Assembly: GCA_001464715.1 (NCBI GenBank)
Contig: LNDT01000004.1
Span: 62,001 to 126,000 of the forward strand
Length of the DNA: 64,000 nucleotides
Direction of reading: 5' to 3'
DNA from: Bdellovibrionales bacterium Ga0074137
GTDB lineage: Bacteria > Bdellovibrionota > Bdellovibrionia > Bdellovibrionales > JAMPXM01
This document shows positions 51,312-59,491 of this stretch, in pieces (position 1 is the stretch's first letter; each line of letters opens with the position of its first letter). Below the pieces are notes generated by a model that searched no databases, was not told the origin of the DNA, and saw nothing but the letters and a program-made list of their open reading frames with translations. Both the position numbers and the translations under genes were made by a program.

Positions 51312-51368
51312 ATACATTCCGATCGGGAGTTTTAAAGATTTGTGGTTGGTTCCGGGTTCGAAATTATT

Positions 51369-51418
51369 GGAACACGGTGTTCCTCTAGCTTCCGGCGCCG
51401 GAAGTGATGTGGTTCACT
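51369..51418. other. three adjacent palindromes between repeats 2 and 3
   Basis: GGAACAC-G-GTGTTCC (51369-51383), the perfect palindrome CTTCCGGCGCCGGAAG (51389-51404) and AGTGA/TCACT (51403-51418) follow each other with short gaps. No gene is visible here. They may be protein-binding sites, leftovers of a mobile element, or chance. Confidence 0.4.
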
Positions 51419-51455
51419 CCGACGCTGAATGCCCGAAGCCGCGGGACTCGACGGC

Positions 51456-51608
51456 CTAAGGGGCTTTACGAGATCCGTGAACGAGCAATGCTAGCTCCTG
51501 CATGAGTTCGTCGACCGAATTGAATTGGCTTTGGAGTTGGTCGGCAATGTGCGAGACCTCGGTGGCTGCCGACGACATCAACGGCTTCATAGGTTTCGCC
51601 GCCCGCTT
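51456..51608 (-). pseudogene. remnant of a chemoreceptor-like (MCP) C-terminus
   Basis: A minus-strand frame open from 51608 to a stop at 51456 codes for a helical peptide including SSAATEVSHIADQLQSQF and NSVDELMQELALLV, which looks like the end of a methyl-accepting chemotaxis protein signalling helix. An in-frame stop (51609-51611) cuts it off from any receptor domain, and nothing matching lies upstream. It is flanked by repeats 2 and 3. Alternatively it is a short unrelated coding frame; the reading rests on pattern only. Confidence 0.4.
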
Positions 51609-51649
51609 TTAACCGAAAGGCCTCCATAAGATCGTATTCACTTTAGACA

Positions 51650-51790
51650 CAAGTTCGCGGCGTCTTCCCATTTTCGCGACCTCCGCTTCGGGAAGGTCGC
51701 GTACACGCGGCCCGAGGCCACGAAGGCCGAGCCGAAGCGGCGAAGGACGGATGCCTGCGTCGCGATAAATGGGAAGGCGCCGCGAACTTG
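51650..51790 (-). repeat. structured intergenic repeat, copy 3 (inverted)
   Basis: A 141-base relative of copy 1 on the minus strand. The outer arms are 51650-51680 and 51759-51790 (CAAGTTCGCGG...CGCGAAC TTG type), paired over ~31 bases with one G-T pair and one bulge. The conserved core CAGGCATC, GGCC hairpin and CGCGACCT/AGGTCGCG hairpin are kept. It abuts the 3' end of a convergent secreted-protein gene. Confidence 0.9.
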
Positions 51791-51810
51791 CGTGCCCCGT
51801 GGACAACCGC

Positions 51811-53022
51811 CTAGGGAGTGCGTGACGGCGGAATATAGGTTTCGACGTAAGTGACCAGCGCTTCGCGAGTCTTCATCGCGTCCGAAATCTCAATCAGTTT
51901 ACGAAGCGATCTGATTTGGTCGGGAACGCCACTTCCCAGCGGCGAGAAAGTGTCGGCCAATAGACCCTCGTACGAGTAACTGAGTGGACTCGGTAGCAGC
52001 CGGCCTACAACTCGCGACAAATCACCAAGGTCGATGTCCGGATTCAAACGCAAAGTCGCTTTCATCACACCAAGGAAACTTCCCACATCTGCGACTTGCG
52101 CGGGTGTAAGATCACCTTTGGCACTCATCTCTAAAAAACGAACCATCGGTGTAAATTGGCCCGGCCTCTCATGCATTGCGCGCGCAAGGCGCTCGAAATC
52201 GTTTCGTGCGAATCGTGCACCGTGCGTTTTTACTTGGACCTCAAGAAGGTTCATAAGAGCCGTGCGCGCTTCTGATGGGCTTGTGAACAGGCTCCAAGCT
52301 TCGTGAACCGCGGAATTGCTAAAACGCACTCCCAAGTAAGGAAGAATATTTTGATCCAACGCTTTATCCAGCGCCGTCAACCGCCGGAGGCTGACCGCGG
52401 CCTCACGAGCGTCTTCGGGAAGTGTCGGATCGAGTTTCGCTTGAACAAGTTTAAGTGCGAGATCCAACGGTAGATTCTCTTCAATGTACCGTCGCAAAAG
52501 ATCCAATGGTTCGACTTGTGTCATCGTCGGTCGATAAGCGCCGTCTTGGAATAACTGTCCTTCGTCGACCAATTTCAACTCTAAAGAATTATGTTTCAGC
52601 CACTCGAAGTAACCAACATCGAGCGGCTTTTCCATATCGATCATCGGAGGTTTTAATCGACCGTTAGCAGGGCCCGACTGAAGGGCCGAAAGATCGAATT
52701 GCGAGAGCATCTCTGATGTTTCAATGACCCGCTGAATATCATTGTCGCGAACACCGTTTCGTAGGCGCACAGCACGCTCGAACGTTGCGTTTCGCGCTTT
52801 CATTTGCGACCGAAGTTCAAGTTGCATCTGGTGAGCATAATTGAGCATCAATCGGCGATGCGTTTCAGAGGATTTTATTTCGTTTCTAAAATCGGCATTG
52901 GCAAAGAGGTGTGCGCAGCTCTCCCCTTGCGCGAGCGAAGCTGATTCTAAAAGCGAAATCGCGACGACCGCAGCGACCGAAAAAAAAGAAAAAGAAATAG
53001 AACGACAAAATTGAAAGTTCAC
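51811..53022 (-). CDS. secreted helical protein, unknown
   Basis: About 403 residues from the GTG at 53022, chosen because AGGGG precedes it; a reading from 53079 would extend into unlikely basic sequence. The hydrophobic stretch near residues 8-27 (FFSVAAVVAISLLES), ending before AQGES, is a signal peptide. The mature chain is mainly helical, with Leu/Arg/Glu-rich helices (for example EMLSQFDLSALQ, LDLALKLVQAKLDP), and has few Cys, so it is unlike the Cys-rich secreted protein at 24.7 kb. No family is recognised. Confidence 0.7.
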   Translation of the reverse strand: MNFQFCRSISFSFFSVAAVVAISLLESASLAQGESCAHLFANADFRNEIKSSETHRRLMLNYAHQMQLELRSQMKARNATFERAVRLRNGVRDNDIQRVIETSEMLSQFDLSALQSGPANGRLKPPMIDMEKPLDVGYFEWLKHNSLELKLVDEGQLFQDGAYRPTMTQVEPLDLLRRYIEENLPLDLALKLVQAKLDPTLPEDAREAAVSLRRLTALDKALDQNILPYLGVRFSNSAVHEAWSLFTSPSEARTALMNLLEVQVKTHGARFARNDFERLARAMHERPGQFTPMVRFLEMSAKGDLTPAQVADVGSFLGVMKATLRLNPDIDLGDLSRVVGRLLPSPLSYSYEGLLADTFSPLGSGVPDQIRSLRKLIEISDAMKTREALVTYVETYIPPSRTP

Positions 53023-53155
53023 TCTTAAGACCCCTCTCGGAATGCGTAGGGGTCCTTTACCACGAGGGGGCGTGAGCAAGACACTACGCTGATGATTTGG
53101 CGTCTATTTTACAAAGTGACAAATTCTCAGACACCTTAAAAAGACCTCTCAAACT

Positions 53156-53596
53156 TTAACGTGTCGCTAAAGCTTTAAAGGCCGTGGCGTAGAGGTAGAT
53201 CTGCTTCACCATCGAATTAAGCCCATTGGCGCGGCTGGGGCTTAAGTGAGTGTCGAAACCCATTTCAGATAAAAACTGCGGCGAAGTTTTTAATACTTCC
53301 TCTGGTGTTGCGCCCGAGTAAACTTTCAGTAAACACGCCACCAATCCGCGGACGATCATCGCATCGCTATCGCCCAAAAGCTGCATGCGGCCAGCGCTAT
53401 CAAGTTCCGCATGAAGCCACACTTGGCTTTGGCAACCCTTGACCTTATAGGTCTCGGTTTTCAAATCGTCTCTGATTTCCGGAAGAGCTTTTCCGAGATC
53501 AATCACGCGCTTGTAGCGACTTTCCCAATCGGATTCACCGAGAAAGTCGGCTTTCAATTTTTCGATTCTTGATTGGATACCTAAAGTCGTTGTCAT
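53156..53596 (-). CDS. sufE: SufE-like sulfur acceptor
   Basis: A 146-residue cytoplasmic protein that accepts sulfur from the cysteine desulfurase SufS for iron-sulfur cluster assembly. The catalytic Cys lies in VKGCQSQVWL, and the fold pattern (GKALPEI, then a SDAMIVRGLVACLL block, and the final LNSMVKQIYLYA helix) fits the SufE/CsdE family. No other suf genes lie next to it. It is followed upstream in the same direction by a Cys-rich protein gene. Confidence 0.93.
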   Translation of the reverse strand: MTTTLGIQSRIEKLKADFLGESDWESRYKRVIDLGKALPEIRDDLKTETYKVKGCQSQVWLHAELDSAGRMQLLGDSDAMIVRGLVACLLKVYSGATPEEVLKTSPQFLSEMGFDTHLSPSRANGLNSMVKQIYLYATAFKALATR

Positions 53597-53631
53597 CGCC
53601 TCGCAACCTAGGCGACGAAACTTACTTTCGT

Positions 53632-54282
53632 CTACAGTGAAATCCTAAGCGCTGTCACAAATGCTTTTTCGTAAAATCCCATGGCCAAAGCCACCGACGA
53701 AAATTCCACGTCGATATCATCAAACGTGTAACCAAGCTCAAACGCCGTCAGGTGTGAGAGCGTCCACTCAAACGAGTTAAGTCCGGCCTCCCACTGCTCC
53801 CGAATTTTAAAGCCCTCTGAACCAATCGATGATCGGCACGTGTAACCCACACAAGGACTCGGCCGGAACGAATGAATCGTGCAAGTGGCATTTTCAGTTT
53901 TCGACAAAAAAGCGCAGGCCTCTTTTGGGTTTCTACCCGCATCGCAAATTGAATTGGTTTTTGGCATATTGAGAGAGCCAGAAATTTTCGGAAGTGCTCC
54001 CAGCGGCGTAAGCCTGCGGCGAGCGACGTAATCGGCTAAGGCTTTCTCCAAAACGCGGGCCTTAAAATCGGGGGAGCCTAAAGTGAACGACGGTAAAAAT
54101 GGGTCAAAAGTGCAGCATTTAAGATCAGGCCTGAAGGGCCCAAGATCGCGGGTGAGACCCCGAGGCCTCACCATATGGCAGTTCGAACAGTCGATCTGAG
54201 CCTCAGGCGAAACATCTGGCTCATTACTAAGCCCCGATTCACCAACCCAGCGATCATAAAAGTGAGATGAGCCCGTTTCCAT
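53632..54282 (-). CDS. Cys-rich metal-binding protein (YkgJ-like), unknown
   Basis: About 216 residues with some ten Cys, including CSNCHMV, KCCTF, CDAG and CTIHSFRPSPCVGYTC; the last motif resembles the C-terminal cluster of YkgJ-type zinc/iron-chelating proteins. It is probably cytoplasmic because no signal peptide is seen. The ATG at 54282 follows AGGGG closely; a TTG start at 54297 is also possible. It may serve metal handling or redox chemistry with the neighbouring sufE gene (inference). Confidence 0.72.
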   Translation of the reverse strand: METGSSHFYDRWVGESGLSNEPDVSPEAQIDCSNCHMVRPRGLTRDLGPFRPDLKCCTFDPFLPSFTLGSPDFKARVLEKALADYVARRRLTPLGALPKISGSLNMPKTNSICDAGRNPKEACAFLSKTENATCTIHSFRPSPCVGYTCRSSIGSEGFKIREQWEAGLNSFEWTLSHLTAFELGYTFDDIDVEFSSVALAMGFYEKAFVTALRISL

Positions 54283-54485
54283 ATTCCCCTGTTTCAAGGC
54301 TTCTATTGGAACACCAGTGTGTCGATACTTTTGACAGGTGGTTGCCGATAACGTCCCTGGCCCTTGGGCCGCTTAAGTCCACCAAACCCAAAAGACGCCG
54401 CCGCCAATACCCTCGTTTTAAACGTCAAATTTGAAGCCCTCGGTTGGCTCGGTCGCTGCTCTAGTGAAGGACGTAGGAGGGGTTT

Positions 54486-54770
54486 ATGTCACACTCAAAT
54501 GTTCAAAAATTCGGTCGGTCAGTTTTAGGAGCCATCGCTTTGGCACTCACATTCGCAGCCAGCCCTGGCCACGCCGCGATTTGCAAAGTGAGCCTCGATG
54601 ATATTGGAACGATTATCGGGAAAGGCCGCACGCAAAATCTCGCCTTCGAAGACGCTGCGACAAAATGTTTTGATAAAAAACGATCGAAACTTCGAAGCGC
54701 TGCCTCACTTGATGAGGAAACCGGCCTCAATATCATCGACATTTGCGCCAACGTCCGCTGCGAGTCGTAA
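54486..54770 (+). CDS. small secreted protein, unknown
   Basis: A 94-residue protein with a clear signal peptide (RSVLGAIALALTFAASPGHA, cleavage near residue 30) and a mature part of about 64 residues with four Cys (ICKVSLDD, KCFDKK, ICANVRC) that could form two disulfides. A strong AGGAGGGG stands 5 bases before the ATG, so high expression is likely. No family is recognised. Confidence 0.72.
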   Translation: MSHSNVQKFGRSVLGAIALALTFAASPGHAAICKVSLDDIGTIIGKGRTQNLAFEDAATKCFDKKRSKLRSAASLDEETGLNIIDICANVRCES

Positions 54771-55142
54771 TTAAGGTTTCTTGTCGAGACCTTTGTGCGC
54801 GCGCCAATCGAAATCTTTGTTGCCGCGAATGCGAGCATCCCAATCTTTCCACTTTTTCTCTGAAAACTTATGGCGAACGCGCCCGTAAGCATCAAAAATG
54901 TCGGGATCTTTACCACCGATGAAATCGAGAATCTTTCCAAGAATCCCACCGCGAACACGCCGACGAACCGACCCAGAAAATCCGACCTTTGAATCTGTGC
55001 TGGCCGCCTGAATCGTCAACTTTTCGGCGCCCGTGGACGTTTCTGCTGTCGTCACACCATCACCCCAGCCAGGCTCTCCGTAATTGCTGGCAGGCTTTGC
55101 TTTTTTCATGTGATTTCGGTCGGGCGTGTTTTGGTCTGACAC
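54771..55142 (-). CDS. small basic protein, unknown
   Basis: About 123 residues, starting at a GTG (55142) with AGGAG seven bases upstream. The N-terminal half is low-complexity; the C-terminal half is basic and aromatic (RHKFSEKKWKDWDARIRG, DFDWRAHKGLDKKP) and could bind nucleic acid or membrane. It is convergent with the small secreted protein gene. No family is recognised; a longer reading from 55403 is judged unlikely because it would overlap the divergent methyltransferase start. Confidence 0.6.
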   Translation of the reverse strand: MSDQNTPDRNHMKKAKPASNYGEPGWGDGVTTAETSTGAEKLTIQAASTDSKVGFSGSVRRRVRGGILGKILDFIGGKDPDIFDAYGRVRHKFSEKKWKDWDARIRGNKDFDWRAHKGLDKKP

Positions 55143-55213
55143 TTTAAAGACTCCTGCTTGAAGAACTGGTACGAGATGTTCTTTCGAAAACGATACATGG
55201 AGTGGGATCAAAA

Positions 55214-55918
55214 ATGAATCGACAAAAAGCCTTCGGCCAAGGAAACCCCGAACTTGCGGCCTACACGGAAAATCTCTTCCAGCCCGTCGACGCACTGCTT
55301 GCTCAATTTCAAGAGCGCGCCCGCGCGGCCGGTTTACCAGAAATTCAAGTCGGCCCCATGGATGGCCGACATCTTGAGATTCTGACCCGACTTTTGAAGC
55401 CAAAACGCATTGTTGAGATCGGGACGCTGGCCGGAGTTTCTGGTCTTTGCTTTTTACGGGGCATGGAAAGTCTTGAAAGTGGCGAGAGCGGCGCTCTTTA
55501 CACCTTCGAAAAAAATGAGCTCCACGCTAAGATCGCGCGCACGAATCTTGAGCACGCTAGAGATGTCGAAAACTTTCGAGCGAGTTTCGAAATTTTCTCC
55601 GGCCCAGCTCTCGAGAATTTGACGAAAATTGAAGCGCACGGCCCGTTTGATCTCGTTTTTATCGATGCCGATAAACCAAACTACCCTAACTACTTTGACT
55701 GGGCCGTTAAAAACCTGCGCGTCGGAGGAGCCATCGTCGGCGACAACACCTTTGCTTGGGGGGAAGTGCACCTGGTCGAATCAAAGTCAGGAAATGATCG
55801 ACTCATGGTGGGCTCGCTTCACGAATTTAATCGCCGAGTTTCGGCGCATCCGAAGCTTCGCGGAACGATTCTTCCCACCGCCGAAGGCCTCACTGTCGCT
55901 GTTAAAATCAGAGATTGA
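55214..55918 (+). CDS. O-methyltransferase (SAM-dependent)
   Basis: About 234 residues of the COMT-like O-methyltransferase family: IVEIGTLAGVSGLCFLRGM (SAM-binding), DLVFIDADKPNYPNYFDW (metal/catalytic Asp) and GAIVGDNTFAWGEV. It is soluble and likely uses Mg2+ to methylate a catechol or similar group; the substrate is unknown. The ATG at 55214 is preferred to 55202. It is divergent from the small basic protein gene. Confidence 0.9.
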   Translation: MNRQKAFGQGNPELAAYTENLFQPVDALLAQFQERARAAGLPEIQVGPMDGRHLEILTRLLKPKRIVEIGTLAGVSGLCFLRGMESLESGESGALYTFEKNELHAKIARTNLEHARDVENFRASFEIFSGPALENLTKIEAHGPFDLVFIDADKPNYPNYFDWAVKNLRVGGAIVGDNTFAWGEVHLVESKSGNDRLMVGSLHEFNRRVSAHPKLRGTILPTAEGLTVAVKIRD

Positions 55919-56022
55919 CGCGAGGCGCACGATGCCGCTTCGCGTCCTCTGACACAAACCTCACCTAAGGACGTCATGTTATCAGTTGCAGAAACCGCAG
56001 CATCGATTGCTAGAGTTGAGAT

Positions 56023-57087
56023 GTGACAACGGAAAAATGTTTCAAAAATCGGGGTGCTTTCAAAGCAAAAACCCTGGTCTTACTTTCAATCATTTCGGCG
56101 CTGGTTGTTGTATCCACTTTGAACCGATCAATCGCTCTAGCTGACCAGCCCAGGTCCGAAAGTCTTCCCGCGCTAAGCTCGGCCCAACACTCGGCCCCAC
56201 AATCGCACCCTACGGTTGATTTCAGACCCTTTGATTTGTCGGGAATTCTTAAGGCCCTTCGGTGGAGCGAAATCGTTTGGGAGGGTGGTTTTGAGAGAAA
56301 TCCGCTCAGCCGCGCTCTCTTTGATCTCGTCCAATACATGAAAAACAATGTTCAACCAAAGCCGCCGGGCGAAGTGCTTGCAACCGTTCCGCCCTACCGC
56401 CGGACCGATTTTGGAATTTGGGTGAACGAAGATGGTCCCGCCAACTGTTACAACACTCGCGCCGAAGTCTTAATCCGAGACGCGACTCCAACGAGTGCCG
56501 TCAAATTTGATACAGCTAACCCGTGCAAAATCATTCGAGGAGAGTGGGCAGATCCTTATTCGGGAACCGACTTCAAATTGGCCAGTGCGGTTCAGGTTGA
56601 TCACGTCGTACCACTGAAGAATGCGTACCGCTCCGGAGCCCACGCTTGGACGAAAGAGCGCCGATGCCACTTTGGAAACTTTCTGCGCGATGAGAACCAT
56701 CTGCTCTCAGTCAGTGGCCGCGAGAATATGTCTAAAGGTGACAGCGGGCCGGAAGATTATTTACCACCCAATTCCTCTTACGTTTGTACGTACCTCGCCA
56801 ACTGGATGCGCATTAAAGCTGTTTGGAATCTGGAATTCAGCCGGGACGAATCGATCGCCATCGAAAGATCACTTCGCGACAATGGATGCGCTTCGGCGAT
56901 GACAACCATCAAACTTAAGGAAGTCGTGGAAACACGTCGGCAGACCATGGTCACCAATATGAAATGCCTGTCTCCGGCACCGAGACCCGTGACGCCGTCA
57001 ATAGGTACTTTAGGCGCTACTTCGAGCGGCTCTATTGCTTCGCCGGGCGAAGCTCCGGCACCAACGGCCGACGCTTTACTGCCTTAA
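56023..57087 (+). CDS. secreted HNH-type nuclease
   Basis: A 354-residue protein with an N-terminal hydrophobic signal (~17-40, LVLLSIISALVVVST). The nuclease domain (~115-290) has WVNEDGPANCYNTRAEVLIRD, the HNH core AVQVDHVVPLKNAYRSGAHA, and LRDENHLLSVSGRENMSKG, followed by a Cys-containing YVCTYLANWMRIKAVW. This pattern is that of secreted DUF1524/HNH nucleases, which cut DNA outside the cell or in the periplasm. A low-complexity Pro/Ser/Ala tail ends the chain. The GTG at 56023 is the assumed start. In a predator it could digest prey DNA (inference). Confidence 0.87.
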   Translation: MTTEKCFKNRGAFKAKTLVLLSIISALVVVSTLNRSIALADQPRSESLPALSSAQHSAPQSHPTVDFRPFDLSGILKALRWSEIVWEGGFERNPLSRALFDLVQYMKNNVQPKPPGEVLATVPPYRRTDFGIWVNEDGPANCYNTRAEVLIRDATPTSAVKFDTANPCKIIRGEWADPYSGTDFKLASAVQVDHVVPLKNAYRSGAHAWTKERRCHFGNFLRDENHLLSVSGRENMSKGDSGPEDYLPPNSSYVCTYLANWMRIKAVWNLEFSRDESIAIERSLRDNGCASAMTTIKLKEVVETRRQTMVTNMKCLSPAPRPVTPSIGTLGATSSGSIASPGEAPAPTADALLP

Positions 57088-58392
57088 TAAAATTTCGCGG
57101 TTCAGACGTCGAAGTTCCCGGCCCAAACTTGGACCTTTTAGATCCTTCGCATCCGCTCGTTCCAGAAGATCTTTCGCTGAGGCCTGCCAAGAGTCGGTTT
57201 GACCTAACGTTATTGAGCGTCTTTTCAGGGCCGCCTCACGCCGCACGTCGACCCCGTAAACACTATCAAGAAGTAGGCACGCTTTCACAGCGCGCGCGTC
57301 GGTCCAAAGTTCGAGTGACGTCATCCAGCGCCGTTCATCGTCAGAGAAAAGCTTTGCTTCAAGATTTTCCGCTGAACCTTCCGGAGTGAGCCGAAATTTC
57401 TGAAGTAACAGAGCGCGCGAGGCAAAGTGCGGCGAAGGATCGTCTGTTGTGGCCCTCAAGGCAGACTCATTTTTCAAAAGCCAAACCGCAAGTTCGATGA
57501 AACTGCGCCCATACTTCCAGTTTTTTAGTCGCTCCTGAACGCGGTCGGGGCTTACGTTTTTGATCGCCGGCCAAAACAGTAAGAGGCGCATAACTTCGAT
57601 GTCGCCGGAAAAGCTTGATGGCACAGGGAAAATCAATGGAGCCCAGTCCGAAAAAACAGGATCCGCAAGGCCGAGACGATCCAAATTCGAAAATCCCCTC
57701 GCCGACCACTTTGACATCAGAAGTTTATCGACTTCATCGCGAAGGCGAAGAGCCACTTCGGTATCATTGGAAATTTCAAAATCGAGCTGCCCCGAAAATC
57801 GAACCGCGCGAAGAAGGCGAAGTCGATCTTCTTGAAATCGCTTTTCAGGATCACCGACAACGCGAAGGGTTTTATCCCTTAAGTCATCAAGTCCTCCGAC
57901 ATAATCGAAAATGATTTTTTTTACGGGGTCAAAAAAGAGCGCGTTCACGGTGAAGTCTCGCCTCTTTGCGTCCTCCTCACGATCTGAAAATTCAACGGTT
58001 TCAGGCCGCCGGCCATCGCTATAGGCCCCATCCTTTCGAAAAGTAGCGACTTCAATCGTTCCCCCGTCTTCAAACGGAACGACAATAACTCCGAAGACTT
58101 TTCCGACCGAGACTGTTTTCTCAAACAAAAGTTCAACTTCGTCGGGCGTCGCATCCGTCGCGACATCAAAATCTTTTGGAGAGACACCCAAAAGCCCGTC
58201 TCTAACCGAGCCGCCGGCCAACACGGCATCAAATCCGGCCTTCGATAAACGTCCACAGACATGCTCGATCCGAGCCCAATGCGGATGCTTTTTCAAAGCC
58301 TTCAGAAAAGACTCGGTCGCTGGAATTTCTTTCGGTAGAACGGATGGTGTCACTTCGCTCAAGGTTAAGGCGGTTCGAATCAACGTGTCCAC
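57076..58392 (-). CDS. cca: CCA-adding enzyme / poly(A) polymerase family, class II
   Basis: A 438-residue nucleotidyltransferase of tRNA 3'-end maturation. The head domain shows LAGGSVRDGLLG (near residue 60), the two metal Asp in KDFDVATD (74, 76), then AKRRDFTVNAL, and RFQEDRLRLLRAVRFS in the neck. It lacks an HD phosphohydrolase domain. Whether it adds CCA or poly(A) cannot be told from motifs alone. The 5' end overlaps the divergent queG start by 8 bases, so one of the two probably starts a little later. The 3' end overlaps the nuclease gene by 12 bases. Confidence 0.92.
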   Translation of the reverse strand: MDTLIRTALTLSEVTPSVLPKEIPATESFLKALKKHPHWARIEHVCGRLSKAGFDAVLAGGSVRDGLLGVSPKDFDVATDATPDEVELLFEKTVSVGKVFGVIVVPFEDGGTIEVATFRKDGAYSDGRRPETVEFSDREEDAKRRDFTVNALFFDPVKKIIFDYVGGLDDLRDKTLRVVGDPEKRFQEDRLRLLRAVRFSGQLDFEISNDTEVALRLRDEVDKLLMSKWSARGFSNLDRLGLADPVFSDWAPLIFPVPSSFSGDIEVMRLLLFWPAIKNVSPDRVQERLKNWKYGRSFIELAVWLLKNESALRATTDDPSPHFASRALLLQKFRLTPEGSAENLEAKLFSDDERRWMTSLELWTDARAVKACLLLDSVYGVDVRREAALKRRSITLGQTDSWQASAKDLLERADAKDLKGPSLGRELRRLNREILLRQ

Positions 58393-59491
58393 CGGGAAAG
58401 CAGCTCTTAAAGTATCGGATCTGGAGGAGTGGGTCTTGGGCCTTACGCCCGAGCTTTCGGACGCGAAATTCGGTATTGCATCTCTTCAAAACCCCATTTC
58501 GATGAATTTTTACGATCAATGGTTGGCTTCTGATTTTCACGGAGAAATGGATTACCTAAAACGCCACCGCGACTTAAAAGCCGACCCCACTCGTTGGCTT
58601 CCCATGGCGCGCTCTGCGATTGTGTTCTCAATAAATTATGTAACACCAAAACACGACATCGAAGGTCGTGAAACTTCAAAACTTAGAACCGCTCTCTACA
58701 CTCGGTTCACTGCCAATCAAAGCGACTACCACACGGTGCTTCGAGAGCGGCTTTCGCCGGTTGTGCAAGAACTTGAACGCCGCTACCCGGGCGAAACATT
58801 TCGAATGGCCATCGATACCGCTCCGATCCTCGAACGAGACCTTGCGGTCCGCGCCGGCCTCGGCTGGGTCGGAAAAAATACCTGCGTCATTGACCGAAAA
58901 GTTGGAAGTCTCTTTTTTATCGCCGAAATTTTAACGTCGCTCGAAGTCGCTTCGGACGAAGACCCGATTCACGGAAGCCTCATAAGCCCCGACTTCTGCG
59001 GCACCTGCACAAGGTGCATCGATAGCTGTCCGACGGGAGCGTTGGTTGCTCCCCGATCGCTCGATGCAAGAAAATGCATCTCCTACTGGACGATCGAAGC
59101 GAAGACCGTGCCTCCTGAAAATCTGGCCGGGAAATTTGGTGATTGGTTTTTTGGATGCGACATTTGTCAAACAGTCTGCCCCTGGAATGAAAAAGTCTTC
59201 GGGCGAGAAAAGATGCAGAAGGAAGCAAGGCCCAATGTATCTGGAGACCAAATACGATCTGACCTTATCGAAGAATTAGGAAATCTTCTGGTGGCGTCCA
59301 ATCGCGACCTCGACCGTCGCTTTAAAAATACTCCAATGTCCAGGTCACGAGGTTTTGGACTGAAACGAAATGCCCTTATCGTCATAGGAAACTTGAAACT
59401 TTTTGAACTCACCGAAACCATTCGCCTCTTGGTCGAAGATCCAAAGCTTGGGGCCTTAGCAAAATCAACGCTCCAGAAACTAACGCCGTAA
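58385..59491 (+). CDS. queG: epoxyqueuosine reductase
   Basis: A 368-residue cobalamin- and iron-sulfur enzyme that reduces epoxyqueuosine to queuosine in tRNA, the last step of the pathway. Both [4Fe-4S] clusters are coded (CGTCTRCIDSCP and CDICQTVCPW), along with the N-terminal HGEMDYLKRH motif and AVRAGLGWVGKNTCVI. It may connect with QueD-like chemistry elsewhere. The GTG at 58385 overlaps the CCA gene start; a TTG at 58436 with GGAGG upstream is a rival but would remove conserved-looking residues. Confidence 0.94.
   Translation: MSTGKAALKVSDLEEWVLGLTPELSDAKFGIASLQNPISMNFYDQWLASDFHGEMDYLKRHRDLKADPTRWLPMARSAIVFSINYVTPKHDIEGRETSKLRTALYTRFTANQSDYHTVLRERLSPVVQELERRYPGETFRMAIDTAPILERDLAVRAGLGWVGKNTCVIDRKVGSLFFIAEILTSLEVASDEDPIHGSLISPDFCGTCTRCIDSCPTGALVAPRSLDARKCISYWTIEAKTVPPENLAGKFGDWFFGCDICQTVCPWNEKVFGREKMQKEARPNVSGDQIRSDLIEELGNLLVASNRDLDRRFKNTPMSRSRGFGLKRNALIVIGNLKLFELTETIRLLVEDPKLGALAKSTLQKLTP

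Noticed and set aside
51121-51459. A 112-residue plus-strand open frame in the yebC downstream gap.
   Set aside because: It runs through both arms of structured repeat 2, so its residues simply reflect the inverted repeat; no start signal or family.
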